From Clostridium caldaquaticum (lineage in GTDB: Bacteria; Bacillota; Clostridia; Clostridiales; Clostridiaceae), in assembly GCF_023806125.1 (NCBI RefSeq), contig NZ_JAMSKT010000003.1:1-64000 (forward strand): DNA of 64,000 bases. The letters run 5' to 3'. The notes below the pieces were generated by a model. It saw only the letters and a program-made list of their open reading frames with translations, was not told the DNA's origin and ran no database searches. Shown here in pieces: positions 15,605 to 25,681 of this stretch. The position numbers and the translations under genes were made by a program. The stretch's first letter is position 1. Every line of letters starts with the position of its first letter.

Positions 15605-18600
15605 TTATATTATCACTTCAACTACATGTTCTCCAGAATCTAAATAAGGTATAAGATTATCTTCTAACTGCTTTCCGTCAAGATAAATCTCTTTTTTATC
15701 TCCTCTTTTTATTTGTATATTATACTTAGCCTCACCCTTTCTATAATAGATTTCATATCCATTCCATTCCTGTGGAATAGTAGGCTCAACTTTAAAGCCT
15801 TTTCCACCTTCAAGCTTTAAGCCGAGAATTCCTTCAATTCCTACTCTGTACATCCAGCCTGAAGCACCAGTGTACCAGCTCCATCCTCCTCTTCCCTCAT
15901 GTCCTTCTGTATAATATACATCTGCGGTCATAACATAAGGCTCTACCTTGTATCTTTCTGCATTAAGATAAGATTTTGAATGATTAATAGGATTTATCAT
16001 GTGGTAAATTCTCCATGCCTTATATCCGTAGCCTAGTTTAGCCATAGCAAGCACTACCCAGGTTGCTGCATGAGTATACTGTCCTCCATTTTCTCTGACT
16101 CCAGGAACATAGCCCTTTATATATCCTGGTTCCAGCTTTGAATTATTAAAAGCTGGAGTTAATAGAAGCACAATACCTTTATCTTCTTTCACAAGATGTC
16201 TTTCAAGAGCTTCCATAGCTTCTTCAATACGGGAACGTTTTGCAGCTCCAGAAATAACTGCCCAGGATTGTGATAAAGAATCTATTTGACACTCGTCATT
16301 TTCCATAGAACCAAGCGGAGTTCCATCATCAAAGTATGCTCTTCTGTACCATCCGCCATCCCAAGCATTCTTTTCAAGATTTTCTCCAATAAAATCTCTC
16401 ATCTTTTCATATTTTTCAGCTCTTTCTTCATCACCTTTATATCTGCAAAGTTCCTTAAAATTATCCAATATCTTATAAAGAAACCATCCAAGCCATACGC
16501 TTTCTCCCTTACCTTCATTTCCTACAGTACTCATACCATCGTTCCAATCTCCGCTGCCCATTAATGGTATGTTGTGGCTTCCAAATCTTAAAGAAATATC
16601 TATAGCTTTAATGCAGTGCTCATATATAGAACCTTTTTTATCTGAAACTGGTGTAACCTTATATCTTTCATCTTCCCCTTCTTTAAGAGGTTCTTCTTCA
16701 AGATAGCTTGCTTCCTCATCTAAAATACTGTAGTCTCCAGTATTTTTTATATAATCTGCAGTTACAAAAGGAAGCCATAAAAGGTCATCTGAAAATCTAG
16801 TTCTTATACCGCTGTTAACAACAGGATGCCACCAATGCTGTACATCACCTTCTAAAAACTGTCTTGAAGCACTATGAAGTATTTGTTCTTTAGTAAATTC
16901 AGGCTTTAAATATCCTGCCGCCATAACATCCTGAAGCTGATCTCTAAAACCCATGGCTCCACCTGATTGATAAAATGCTGTTCTTGACCAGTATCTGCAG
17001 GATATAGTCTGATACATAAGCCAGCCGTTAAGCATAATATCCATTGTTTTATCTGGAGTTTTAACCTGTATTCTGTGAAGTAAATCCTTCCAGAAATTTT
17101 TAACTTCTATAAGTTTTTCTTCCACTCTTTCTATATTGCTGTAATTTTCGCAAATCCTTTTTATATCTTCCAGGCTTTCCTTTTGCCCAAGCATAACTAT
17201 AAGATTAACCTCTTCCTCTGGAGCTATGCTTACTTTTGTATTTACTGTCAAACATGGATCAAAGCCTGAACCTACATTATTTGAAAAAGCTTTGTATTTC
17301 AGTCCTTCAGGAGCAGCTGTACTTCCTCCTCTTCCAAGAAACTCTGTTCTGTCTCCTGTGTAAGAAACTTCCTCTCCTCCAGCAATTCTTAAATAAGCAT
17401 AAGCTCTTCCAAAATGCTCGCTGTAAGGATTTTGAGCGTATATAAAATTCTTTTCCTCATCAAGATAAGTTGATATATATTGTGCAGTACTTTGCGGTAC
17501 AACTCCTAATACAAGCTGTGCATAATATGTAAGAGACAGCCTTCTTGAATATTTTGTATTGTTCTTAAGTTTAACTATACCAAGCTTTACACTTTCATCA
17601 ATTGCTGCAAAAACTGTCAGCTCTCCTAAAACTCCTTCCGCTTCATGTTTAAAAACAGAATATCCAAAGCCATGCTGTATTCTATACTCACCTTCATCTC
17701 TTACAGGCTTCGAAGTTATGCTCCATATTTTACCTGTTATTTCATCTCTTAAGTATAAAGCTTCCGTAGGCGGATCAGTAATGGGATCATTAGACCATGT
17801 AGTTATCTTATTTTCTCTGCTGTTTTTAAACCAGGTATAACTGCTTCCGCTTTCAGATATATGGAAACCGAATTCCCCGTTTGAAATTACATTTATCCAA
17901 GGAGCTGGAGTATTTTTATAATCCTTTAATATTATTGTATACTCATCATTTTCTGTATCAAAGCCTCCATAACCATTAAAAAATTCTAAATTTACATGTG
18001 GAAACTTATAAGGCTTTATATCATACTTTTCTTCTTTTACAGAAAGAAGCTCTAGAGTTTCTGATATATCTTCATCTTTTATCTGCTGAAGCAGATTTCC
18101 TTTTTCTGCATCTACTACAAGTCTTGCTACAGAGATTAAAAAATTCACATCTTCAGCTGCCATACTTCCTCTGCTGTGAAGGAATACACCTCCTGTCTTA
18201 TTCATTTTATCTCTTGCATGACTTGATGAAATTAAATCCCTAACAGAATCTAAAAGAGGCTGAACATAGAGTGTATTTTGAAGATTTAATATAACTAAAT
18301 CTACTTTTAATCCCTTAATACTCCAATACTCGTGAGCCTGAAGCACCTGTCTTACCAAATCTACATCCTTCTCGCTTCTTATAATAATTAAAAGAATAGG
18401 TACATCTCCTGATATTCCATAAGGCCATAGGGATGATTGAAATTTTTTGATATTTTTTATATAACTTTCTCTAGCTCTAAGATTTGAGTTTATAAATAGT
18501 ATTTTAGAAGCTATATGCTGGTACAAATTTGCCTGAGTTGATTTTATTCCCAGGTACTTAAGCTCTACCTGAGTCTGAGTCCAAGCAAGCTCGAAGACTC

Positions 18601-21600
18601 TGTTTATGTTGTGCATTTCACTGTACTTTCTTGCAAGCTCAACTGCCTCTTCCCTTGAATCTGCAACTGCTGTAGTGTATGCAATCTTTACTGTTTCCCC
18701 AGGTCTTATCTTAAGCCTTCTCCTTATGCTTATTATTGGGTCAAGTACTGCACCCACACTGTTTTTTAATGGAGCGTCATTTTCCATAACTAATGGATTT
18801 GATACATCTCTGCCTCTTCCTAAAAAATTTGCCCTGCTGGTTTCAAACTGCATACTTCCTACAGTTTCACCTGACACTGCAATTGTCTGTATTAAGTGAG
18901 GCTTTTTCTGTCCCTTTGCCCTTGGTCTTCTGTTTGCAATTATGCATCCTGGATTTTCAACAAACTCTGTTCTTATAAAAAGATTGCTGAAAGCAGGGTG
19001 CACTATATCAGCATTATAAGGTGCCAGAGTTACTTCTAAATAACTTGTTATCTCAACTGTTCGTGAATGTTCGCTATGGTTTGTTATAGATATCCTTCTG
19101 ACTTCAGCATTATCCTCCTGAGATACAGCTATTTCAGTATGAGTAACTAAATTACCGTCTTTTCTCTTAAACTCTGCCTTATCCAGAGAAAAAATAACTT
19201 CATAATTTTCTCCTTCAGTCTTAGAAGGCTCATAGGCACTGCTCCAGAATTCATTTGAATTCAGATTCTTTATATAAAAGAACATACCTGTATTATCTAA
19301 GGTAGGATCTTCTCTCCATCTGTATACAGTCATATCATTAAGCTTTCCATAACCACTTCCGCTGTTAGTAAGCATTAAAGAATAACTTCCATTAGATAAT
19401 ATATGAGTTTCCGGAAGCTTTGTTTTTGCAGTATTAAAGCTTCTAACCACTATATTCTGTTTTTCAGAAGTTACATCAACAACTTCAAATTTTTGTTCTC
19501 TGTCATATACAACTCTTCGTGGAATCCTTTCTTGCAGTAAAAGTTCTGTTGCTTTAACACAAGGTATCCTATGAAATCTTTCCTGTAGTATGTTGCTGTT
19601 TAATACGTTATTTAATGCCATTAAACTCATACCTTCATGATGAACCATAAAACACTTTATAATAGCTTTGTTTTTACCCTTAGGAAGTCTTTCTTTTGTA
19701 TAATCTACTGCTTCATAAAAGCCGTATCTTCCTTCAAGACCTTCTTCAACAAGATTTTTCATATTTTTTATAGCTCCATCAAAATCTATCTGTAGAGCCA
19801 TAACTGTTGAATAAGGTGATATTACAAGCTCATTTACAAGCCCTCTTTTAAGACCAATTCCAGGTACACCAAAAGCTTTATATTGATAATTAAGTGCCGG
19901 GTCGAAAGTATGATAAGCTGACTCAGATATTCCCCAAGGAACCTTTCTTTCTGCTGCATATCTTTTTTGCCCGTCTACTACTGCTTTATAAGTTTCATTT
20001 AAAAGAGTATCTGGATAGTTTTTCATTATAAGAAGGGGCATAAAATATTCAAACATTGTTCCGCTCCAAGATACTAAACCCTTGCTCTTTCCCATGATTG
20101 TCATTGCTCTTGATAATTTAAACCAATGCTTCTGCTCTACATCTTTTTTTGCTATAGCCACAAAGCTTGCTTGCCTTGATTCAGAAGCTAATAAATCATA
20201 ATAAGAGTTTCCTAAAGTATCCTTCTCTATATCATACCCTATTGCAAAAAGCCCTCTCTTTTTATCATAGAGCATAGAAAAATCTGTTGACTCCGCCATG
20301 TTATTTAATCTTTCACGCAGGTTCTCAATTTTTTTTAACAGATTAATTATTTCATTTCTGCTGGAATCTAATAATGTATTTAACTGTTCCAGCCATTCAC
20401 TTTCTGAAACATCTCCTTTTTTATCTATACAGCTTTGTGTTATTTCGCCTGATATTTTATCTATTTCATCTATTACAGTTTTTAATGAAGCCTGTGATGC
20501 AATAGTTTTAAGTTTTTCACATAAGCCTTCCCAATTGTCTGGTCTTTCAATTATTAAATCTGTCCAGGGAAAAAGTTTTTGCAGCTCTGTTAAGTACTTA
20601 ATCACTGAATGTTTACACTTAGAATTCCAATATAAATTTTCGCAGCCTTTTACCTTTTCAATTTCTAATGCTTTACTCCAAACATCCATAAGTATTTTCT
20701 TCCAGGATATTATATCTAAGTCTGCTTTCTTTATATTGTTTATTGTATTTGAATAAAAATCTTTAATTTCAGCAGAACTTTCAATTTCTCCACTGCATAG
20801 ATTTAAAGTATCGATTAATCCATAAGCTTTATTTTTACATATAACTGGATTATTAATGTATTCCTTGAGGCTTTCTGCAGTAAGCCATAGATAACCTACC
20901 AAATTTCCGCTGTCTACAGTAGATATATATCTTGGATGCAGAGGCTCTTTTGAAACTGTATCATACCAATTATAAAAGTGACCCTTATATCTTTTGATAT
21001 CTTCCATACTGTTTAGTATTTTCTCAATTCTTTCTACAGCTTCAAGAATCCCTATATAACCTAAATCGTAAGCGGCTAAATTAGAAGTAAGTCCCATACC
21101 CATATTAGTAGGAGAGGTTCTTGTAGCAACTCCATTTAAAGGATCTTCCTGAAAATTATCAGGTGCCAGATAGTTATTTTTATCATCCACAAAATCCTCA
21201 AAATAAGCCCAGGTTTTTCTGCTAAATCTTCTAAGCATATCAATCTGTTCACTGCTGATTTGTACAGACTTTAACTTTATTTCTCTGCTTATATAGTAAG
21301 CTATAACAGGACTTACAAACCACAAAATACAGGAAGGCAGCATTAAAATCCCGCTGCTTGCAGAATTATTGAAAGCTAATATTAATACAATTACCGATAT
21401 TAAACTTCCCGGCCACATAGCTGCAATAAAATTACCAAGCTTTCTTCCGAGCTTTGCCTCAACATCTGCTGCAGTCTGCCATTCCAGCAGCTTTCTTTTA
21501 CTTATAGTTAACCTGTAAATTGTCCTTACTATAGCATCTAACATCAAATAAGCTTGATAAGGCAGAAAACAAAATATCAAAAATACCTGTTCTACTGCAA

Positions 21601-24247
21601 TCTTTTCATTATTTATTTTTCCAGATAGACTTATACCTTTAATGGGAGATACTACCGCCTCCGATACATCAAAAAAGATTGGACAAAGTATAGCTAAAAA
21701 TGCCACTATAAGCCACTGGTCGCTGCGTGGAAGAACAGCAAAAGATAAAATCACCAAAAGCATAATGGATGGTGCTAAAAGACTCCTTCTTAAATTATCA
21801 AGTATCTTCCACTTTGAAAGTGTATTAAGCGGTGATTTTTTAGCAAGCCATCTTATTATCTGCCAGTCTCCCCTGGTCCATCTGTGCAGTCTCATGGCAC
21901 TTGAATTATAGTAGGCAGGATAACCATCTATAAGCTCAACGTCAGTAACTAATGCAGTTCTTACGTAAGACCCTTCAAGCAAATCATGGCTTAGAACAGT
22001 ATTTTCAGGTATTTCATCCTTAAGCATGTAGTTAAATACATCTACATCATATATTCCCTTTCCTGTAAAAATACCTTCTCCAAAAAGGTCTTGATAAACA
22101 TCGGAAACTGCAGTAGTATACATATCAATACCAGTTTCACCTGAAAAAATCTTAGAAAACATTGTCTTGTTTGCTGCAATAGTACTTACGCTAACCCTTG
22201 GCTGCATAAGTCCATAACCTCTTAATACTCTCTTATTCTTATAATCTATATGAGGTTTGTTTAACACATGGCTCATAGCACCTATAAGCTTTTTAGCTAT
22301 ATCTCTTGGAAGCTGTGTATCCGCATCTAGAGTTATAACATATTTTGCTTTACGCAATGTGTTAATATCTCCGCTTATTACATTATAGCTTGTGCTGTTG
22401 TCTCCTCTAAGCAAAGCGTTAAACTCCATTAACTTTCCGCGTTTTCTTTCCCAGCCAAGCCAAATTCCTTCCTTTTCATTGTATTGTCTGTATCTGTTTA
22501 AAAAGAAGAATATCTCTTCTCCATTTTTTGAATACTTTTCATTTAAAGCCTTAACATCTGCTAAAGCAGCTTTTACTATATTACTGTCATTTTCTTCATG
22601 CTCTTTAGCACTGTCTTTAAAATCTCCAAGAAGTGCAAAATAAATATTCTTTTCCTGATTTGCAAGATAATATACTTCCAAATCAGCTATTAATTCATGC
22701 ACTCTGCTTTGGTTATTCAAAAGAGTTGGGATTACAACTACAGTGCTGCATTCTTCTGGTATTCCCTGCTCAAACTCCATCTTTGGAATAAACCTTGGAG
22801 AAAACAGATGGTTTATACTCCAATTAAATATAGAAATAACAATTTCACTGCAGGGTATTATAAGCACTATAAATGCTGTAACAAGCTTCCAAACAGGTAT
22901 ATTATTATTTTCAGCTATTATGGAACAAATAACTGCAAAACATAATAGTACTACAGAAGTTAATATGGTTCCAATATAAAACCCGATTTTATTTTTATTA
23001 ATAACACCTTTCAGTTTTCCAAATCCTTTTTCCTTAAAATTAAGCCTTGTTTTTAAAATTTCCATACCATCATCTATAAGATAATATCCGATGTGGCTTA
23101 AGTAATCTTTATTCTTTTCTGCTAAAGCTGCACATTCCAGTGCTTTTTTAGCAACAAATATTTCATCTGCATTTATGTGCTTAGCTAACTTTTCAACCTT
23201 ATGTCTATAGTAGTCTCTTGATTCAAAATCCATATACTTATAAATATTTGCAGGATCTTCCTTCAATATCTGTTCAACAAAGCTTAACTTTTCAAAAGCA
23301 TCTCTCCAATTGATTGCCTCTACCTCTCTTATACTTGTAATAGAATTTCCTATTGAAATTTGGAAAGCAGCCTGCTTTTGATGTTCTGTACTTATCATTT
23401 TTTCAGCAGTAACTTGCTGAAACTCCAGCTTTTCATCCAGCCATTTATATAATTCTGCACTATCTACACCATTATCTCTTATAATCTTTAAAAATCTTTC
23501 TACAAAATGTGAGCTGAAAGTCATATTTTCAAATGTTGATTTATTTAATTCCTCCTGAAGCCTGTTTTCGTTATAAGCATTAATGAACCTTTCAGCTAAT
23601 AAATCTCCTCTTTTCTTTTCTTCCTGAGAATAAATTATTCTCTCTGAAATTTTGCTTATATTCTGTATAAGAGCTATTCTTATCATTATAGGAAGAGCCC
23701 AAAGCTCACCTATAGTAAGTATAGTATTTTTTTGATAAGCATTTATAAATAGTTCTATAGTTTTTTCATCTACTCTTCCATCTGTATGTGAGACTAACTC
23801 TACAGCAATATGGTAAATTCTCGGATATCCCTTTAAAATTCCTTTATTTATTACAGGAAGCCCTCTGTAATAAGAACTAGGCATATTGTGTTTAATATCC
23901 TTATATTCTTTTTCTATTAAATAAAGATTGTCAAGCATCCATTCAGCTGCAGGAACTACATCTCTCTTATATTTTACATCTTTATCTATGTACTCATAAG
24001 TCTTTAATATGTCTGCATAGCTTTTATCTAGACTTTTCATAAGCTTTCTTCTGCAATTTGACTTTCTTGTTACTTTTGAATAAAACTGAGAAATTTGTGC
24101 TGCGTGCTTTTCCAGATCTTCTTTGTTTACACTTATAGTTGGAACATCCTCCATTAAGTTATGCTCATCATCATTCGTGTCCTTAATCATCATGTATAAA
24201 ACAAGTAATACTAAAAATATTAATACAGCTATATATAAATAGAACAT
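15605..24247 (-). CDS. Cyclic beta-1,2-glucan synthase-like protein (GT84 + glucoamylase-like + GH94), 2880 residues
   Basis: A very large membrane protein with the domain order of cyclic beta-1,2-glucan synthase. One helix is at the N-terminus, and two are near 424-475. A GT84-type glycosyltransferase core follows (VVVIPT near 507, LDADTQLPRD near 642, RWTRGDWQ near 790). Several helices lie between about 835 and 990. Next come a glucoamylase-like region (VSWSGTMFEYFMP near 1395), then two GH94-type carbohydrate-binding and catalytic parts, with SGDWNDGM near 2567. The family makes cyclic or linear beta-1,2-glucan from UDP-glucose; GH94 phosphorolysis sets chain length. The ATG at 24247 is chosen over a GTG three codons upstream because AAGGAG sits eight bases before it. 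It is transcribed alone. Confidence 0.9.
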   Translation of the reverse strand: MFYLYIAVLIFLVLLVLYMMIKDTNDDEHNLMEDVPTISVNKEDLEKHAAQISQFYSKVTRKSNCRRKLMKSLDKSYADILKTYEYIDKDVKYKRDVVPAAEWMLDNLYLIEKEYKDIKHNMPSSYYRGLPVINKGILKGYPRIYHIAVELVSHTDGRVDEKTIELFINAYQKNTILTIGELWALPIMIRIALIQNISKISERIIYSQEEKKRGDLLAERFINAYNENRLQEELNKSTFENMTFSSHFVERFLKIIRDNGVDSAELYKWLDEKLEFQQVTAEKMISTEHQKQAAFQISIGNSITSIREVEAINWRDAFEKLSFVEQILKEDPANIYKYMDFESRDYYRHKVEKLAKHINADEIFVAKKALECAALAEKNKDYLSHIGYYLIDDGMEILKTRLNFKEKGFGKLKGVINKNKIGFYIGTILTSVVLLCFAVICSIIAENNNIPVWKLVTAFIVLIIPCSEIVISIFNWSINHLFSPRFIPKMEFEQGIPEECSTVVVIPTLLNNQSRVHELIADLEVYYLANQEKNIYFALLGDFKDSAKEHEENDSNIVKAALADVKALNEKYSKNGEEIFFFLNRYRQYNEKEGIWLGWERKRGKLMEFNALLRGDNSTSYNVISGDINTLRKAKYVITLDADTQLPRDIAKKLIGAMSHVLNKPHIDYKNKRVLRGYGLMQPRVSVSTIAANKTMFSKIFSGETGIDMYTTAVSDVYQDLFGEGIFTGKGIYDVDVFNYMLKDEIPENTVLSHDLLEGSYVRTALVTDVELIDGYPAYYNSSAMRLHRWTRGDWQIIRWLAKKSPLNTLSKWKILDNLRRSLLAPSIMLLVILSFAVLPRSDQWLIVAFLAILCPIFFDVSEAVVSPIKGISLSGKINNEKIAVEQVFLIFCFLPYQAYLMLDAIVRTIYRLTISKRKLLEWQTAADVEAKLGRKLGNFIAAMWPGSLISVIVLILAFNNSASSGILMLPSCILWFVSPVIAYYISREIKLKSVQISSEQIDMLRRFSRKTWAYFEDFVDDKNNYLAPDNFQEDPLNGVATRTSPTNMGMGLTSNLAAYDLGYIGILEAVERIEKILNSMEDIKRYKGHFYNWYDTVSKEPLHPRYISTVDSGNLVGYLWLTAESLKEYINNPVICKNKAYGLIDTLNLCSGEIESSAEIKDFYSNTINNIKKADLDIISWKKILMDVWSKALEIEKVKGCENLYWNSKCKHSVIKYLTELQKLFPWTDLIIERPDNWEGLCEKLKTIASQASLKTVIDEIDKISGEITQSCIDKKGDVSESEWLEQLNTLLDSSRNEIINLLKKIENLRERLNNMAESTDFSMLYDKKRGLFAIGYDIEKDTLGNSYYDLLASESRQASFVAIAKKDVEQKHWFKLSRAMTIMGKSKGLVSWSGTMFEYFMPLLIMKNYPDTLLNETYKAVVDGQKRYAAERKVPWGISESAYHTFDPALNYQYKAFGVPGIGLKRGLVNELVISPYSTVMALQIDFDGAIKNMKNLVEEGLEGRYGFYEAVDYTKERLPKGKNKAIIKCFMVHHEGMSLMALNNVLNSNILQERFHRIPCVKATELLLQERIPRRVVYDREQKFEVVDVTSEKQNIVVRSFNTAKTKLPETHILSNGSYSLMLTNSGSGYGKLNDMTVYRWREDPTLDNTGMFFYIKNLNSNEFWSSAYEPSKTEGENYEVIFSLDKAEFKRKDGNLVTHTEIAVSQEDNAEVRRISITNHSEHSRTVEITSYLEVTLAPYNADIVHPAFSNLFIRTEFVENPGCIIANRRPRAKGQKKPHLIQTIAVSGETVGSMQFETSRANFLGRGRDVSNPLVMENDAPLKNSVGAVLDPIISIRRRLKIRPGETVKIAYTTAVADSREEAVELARKYSEMHNINRVFELAWTQTQVELKYLGIKSTQANLYQHIASKILFINSNLRARESYIKNIKKFQSSLWPYGISGDVPILLIIIRSEKDVDLVRQVLQAHEYWSIKGLKVDLVILNLQNTLYVQPLLDSVRDLISSSHARDKMNKTGGVFLHSRGSMAAEDVNFLISVARLVVDAEKGNLLQQIKDEDISETLELLSVKEEKYDIKPYKFPHVNLEFFNGYGGFDTENDEYTIILKDYKNTPAPWINVISNGEFGFHISESGSSYTWFKNSRENKITTWSNDPITDPPTEALYLRDEITGKIWSITSKPVRDEGEYRIQHGFGYSVFKHEAEGVLGELTVFAAIDESVKLGIVKLKNNTKYSRRLSLTYYAQLVLGVVPQSTAQYISTYLDEEKNFIYAQNPYSEHFGRAYAYLRIAGGEEVSYTGDRTEFLGRGGSTAAPEGLKYKAFSNNVGSGFDPCLTVNTKVSIAPEEEVNLIVMLGQKESLEDIKRICENYSNIERVEEKLIEVKNFWKDLLHRIQVKTPDKTMDIMLNGWLMYQTISCRYWSRTAFYQSGGAMGFRDQLQDVMAAGYLKPEFTKEQILHSASRQFLEGDVQHWWHPVVNSGIRTRFSDDLLWLPFVTADYIKNTGDYSILDEEASYLEEEPLKEGEDERYKVTPVSDKKGSIYEHCIKAIDISLRFGSHNIPLMGSGDWNDGMSTVGNEGKGESVWLGWFLYKILDNFKELCRYKGDEERAEKYEKMRDFIGENLEKNAWDGGWYRRAYFDDGTPLGSMENDECQIDSLSQSWAVISGAAKRSRIEEAMEALERHLVKEDKGIVLLLTPAFNNSKLEPGYIKGYVPGVRENGGQYTHAATWVVLAMAKLGYGYKAWRIYHMINPINHSKSYLNAERYKVEPYVMTADVYYTEGHEGRGGWSWYTGASGWMYRVGIEGILGLKLEGGKGFKVEPTIPQEWNGYEIYYRKGEAKYNIQIKRGDKKEIYLDGKQLEDNLIPYLDSGEHVVEVII

Positions 24248-24313
24248 TCCACCCACTCCTTACTTTATTCATAGCATAATTTAGTATTACCGAAGAAGTT
24301 AAAATTTATAATA

Positions 24314-24357
24314 AAAAAAAGCAGAATTTGCATAGAATGCAAATTCTGCTTTTTTTA
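24314..24357 (-). terminator. lysA terminator
   Basis: GCAGAATTTGCAT and ATGCAAATTCTGC, flanked by seven A and seven T, form a 20-bp stem with an AGA loop directly after the lysA stop. Confidence 0.9.
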
Positions 24358-25656
24358 TTATAAAGGCAGTTCATTACTAATTACATCTTCATAACTCTGT
24401 CTTCTGCAAACAAGCTTTGATTTACCATCTTTAACAAACACTACTGCAGCTCTTGGGATTTTATTGTAGTTACTGGACATAGAATAACCGTAAGCACCTG
24501 TAGAAAGTACTGCCAGAATATCTCCGCTCTGAGCTTTTGGTATTTGCACGTCATTTAAAAGTATATCCCCAGATTCACAGCATTTACCAGATATTGTTAC
24601 AGTTTCTTCAGTTTTATCTTGAACTCTGTTTGCTATGACACACTCATACTCAGCCTTGTAAAGTGCTGGTCTTATGTTATCAGTCATACCGCCATCTACT
24701 GCTACATATTTTCTAACCTCTGGAATTTCTTTAATTGAACCTACAGTATATAGCGTTGTTCCTGCTTTACCTATAATAGACCTTCCTGGCTCTATAGTTA
24801 AGCTTGGCAGTTTTATATTCAGCTTTTCAGCCATTTTGTCAGCCTTATTTATTATGGCACTACAGAATTCTTCTATGGTTCTAGGCTTATCTCCACTTCT
24901 ATAGTGTATTCCAAAACCTCCGCCTAAATCTAATTCTGTTATTTCATAATTTAATTGTTCCTTGATATTTGCAATTAAAGACATCATAACTTCTACTGCA
25001 TCTTCATAAGGAGTTATATCAAATATTTGCGAGCCGATATGGCAGTGAAGTCCAACAAGCTCTATATTAGGAAGCTCTACAGCTTTTTTTACCGCATTAA
25101 GAGTATTATTGTTCAATATTGTAAAGCCGAATTTTGAATCAATCTGCCCTGTTTTGATATATTCGTGTGTATGTGCTTCAATACCTGGAGTAACTCTAAG
25201 AAGTATTTTTTGAACTTTGTTATAACTTTTAGCAATTTCATTTATCTTTTCAATCTCATAAAAGTTATCTACAACAAACTTGCCAACTCCACTCTTTATT
25301 CCCATATCTATTTCTTCCAAAGTCTTGTTATTTCCATGGAAATATACCTTTTCAAGGGGAAAGCCGCTCTTAATTGCAGTATAAAGCTCTCCGCCAGATA
25401 CTACATCCAGGCAAAGACCTTCTTCGCTAATTAGCTGGCACATAGCAAGTGTTAAAAAAGCCTTGCCAGCATAAGCAACTCTGTTTCCTCTTTCCTGAAC
25501 TTTAAAGGCTTTATAGTACCTGCTGCATTTTAATCTGACAAAAGCTTCATCAATAACATAAAGAGGAGTTCCGTATTCTTTTGCAAGTTCAGTAGTGCTT
25601 ACACCGCCTATATAAAGTACATTGTCTTTAACCTTTGTAGTACCAAAAAATTCCAT
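24358..25656 (-). CDS. lysA: Diaminopimelate decarboxylase
   Basis: 432 residues, the usual length. The PLP lysine is Lys 65 in AYAGKAF. Other family features are HCHIGSQIFD, LDLGGGFGIHY and the C-terminal CESGDILLND and GAYGYSMSSNYN. The enzyme makes L-lysine from meso-diaminopimelate, the last step. The ATG has AGAGGTGG upstream. It starts 25 bases after lysC and shares its transcript, so it too is under the lysine riboswitch. Confidence 0.95.
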   Translation of the reverse strand: MEFFGTTKVKDNVLYIGGVSTTELAKEYGTPLYVIDEAFVRLKCSRYYKAFKVQERGNRVAYAGKAFLTLAMCQLISEEGLCLDVVSGGELYTAIKSGFPLEKVYFHGNNKTLEEIDMGIKSGVGKFVVDNFYEIEKINEIAKSYNKVQKILLRVTPGIEAHTHEYIKTGQIDSKFGFTILNNNTLNAVKKAVELPNIELVGLHCHIGSQIFDITPYEDAVEVMMSLIANIKEQLNYEITELDLGGGFGIHYRSGDKPRTIEEFCSAIINKADKMAEKLNIKLPSLTIEPGRSIIGKAGTTLYTVGSIKEIPEVRKYVAVDGGMTDNIRPALYKAEYECVIANRVQDKTEETVTISGKCCESGDILLNDVQIPKAQSGDILAVLSTGAYGYSMSSNYNKIPRAAVVFVKDGKSKLVCRRQSYEDVISNELPL

Positions 25657-25681
25657 AATGCCACCTCTTTTTTTTAATAAC

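Noticed and set aside
20298-20756. 152-residue open frame on the plus strand opposite the glucan synthase gene
   Set aside because: It lies wholly inside a well-supported large gene, has no ribosome site and a Ser/Phe/Ile-rich antisense composition.
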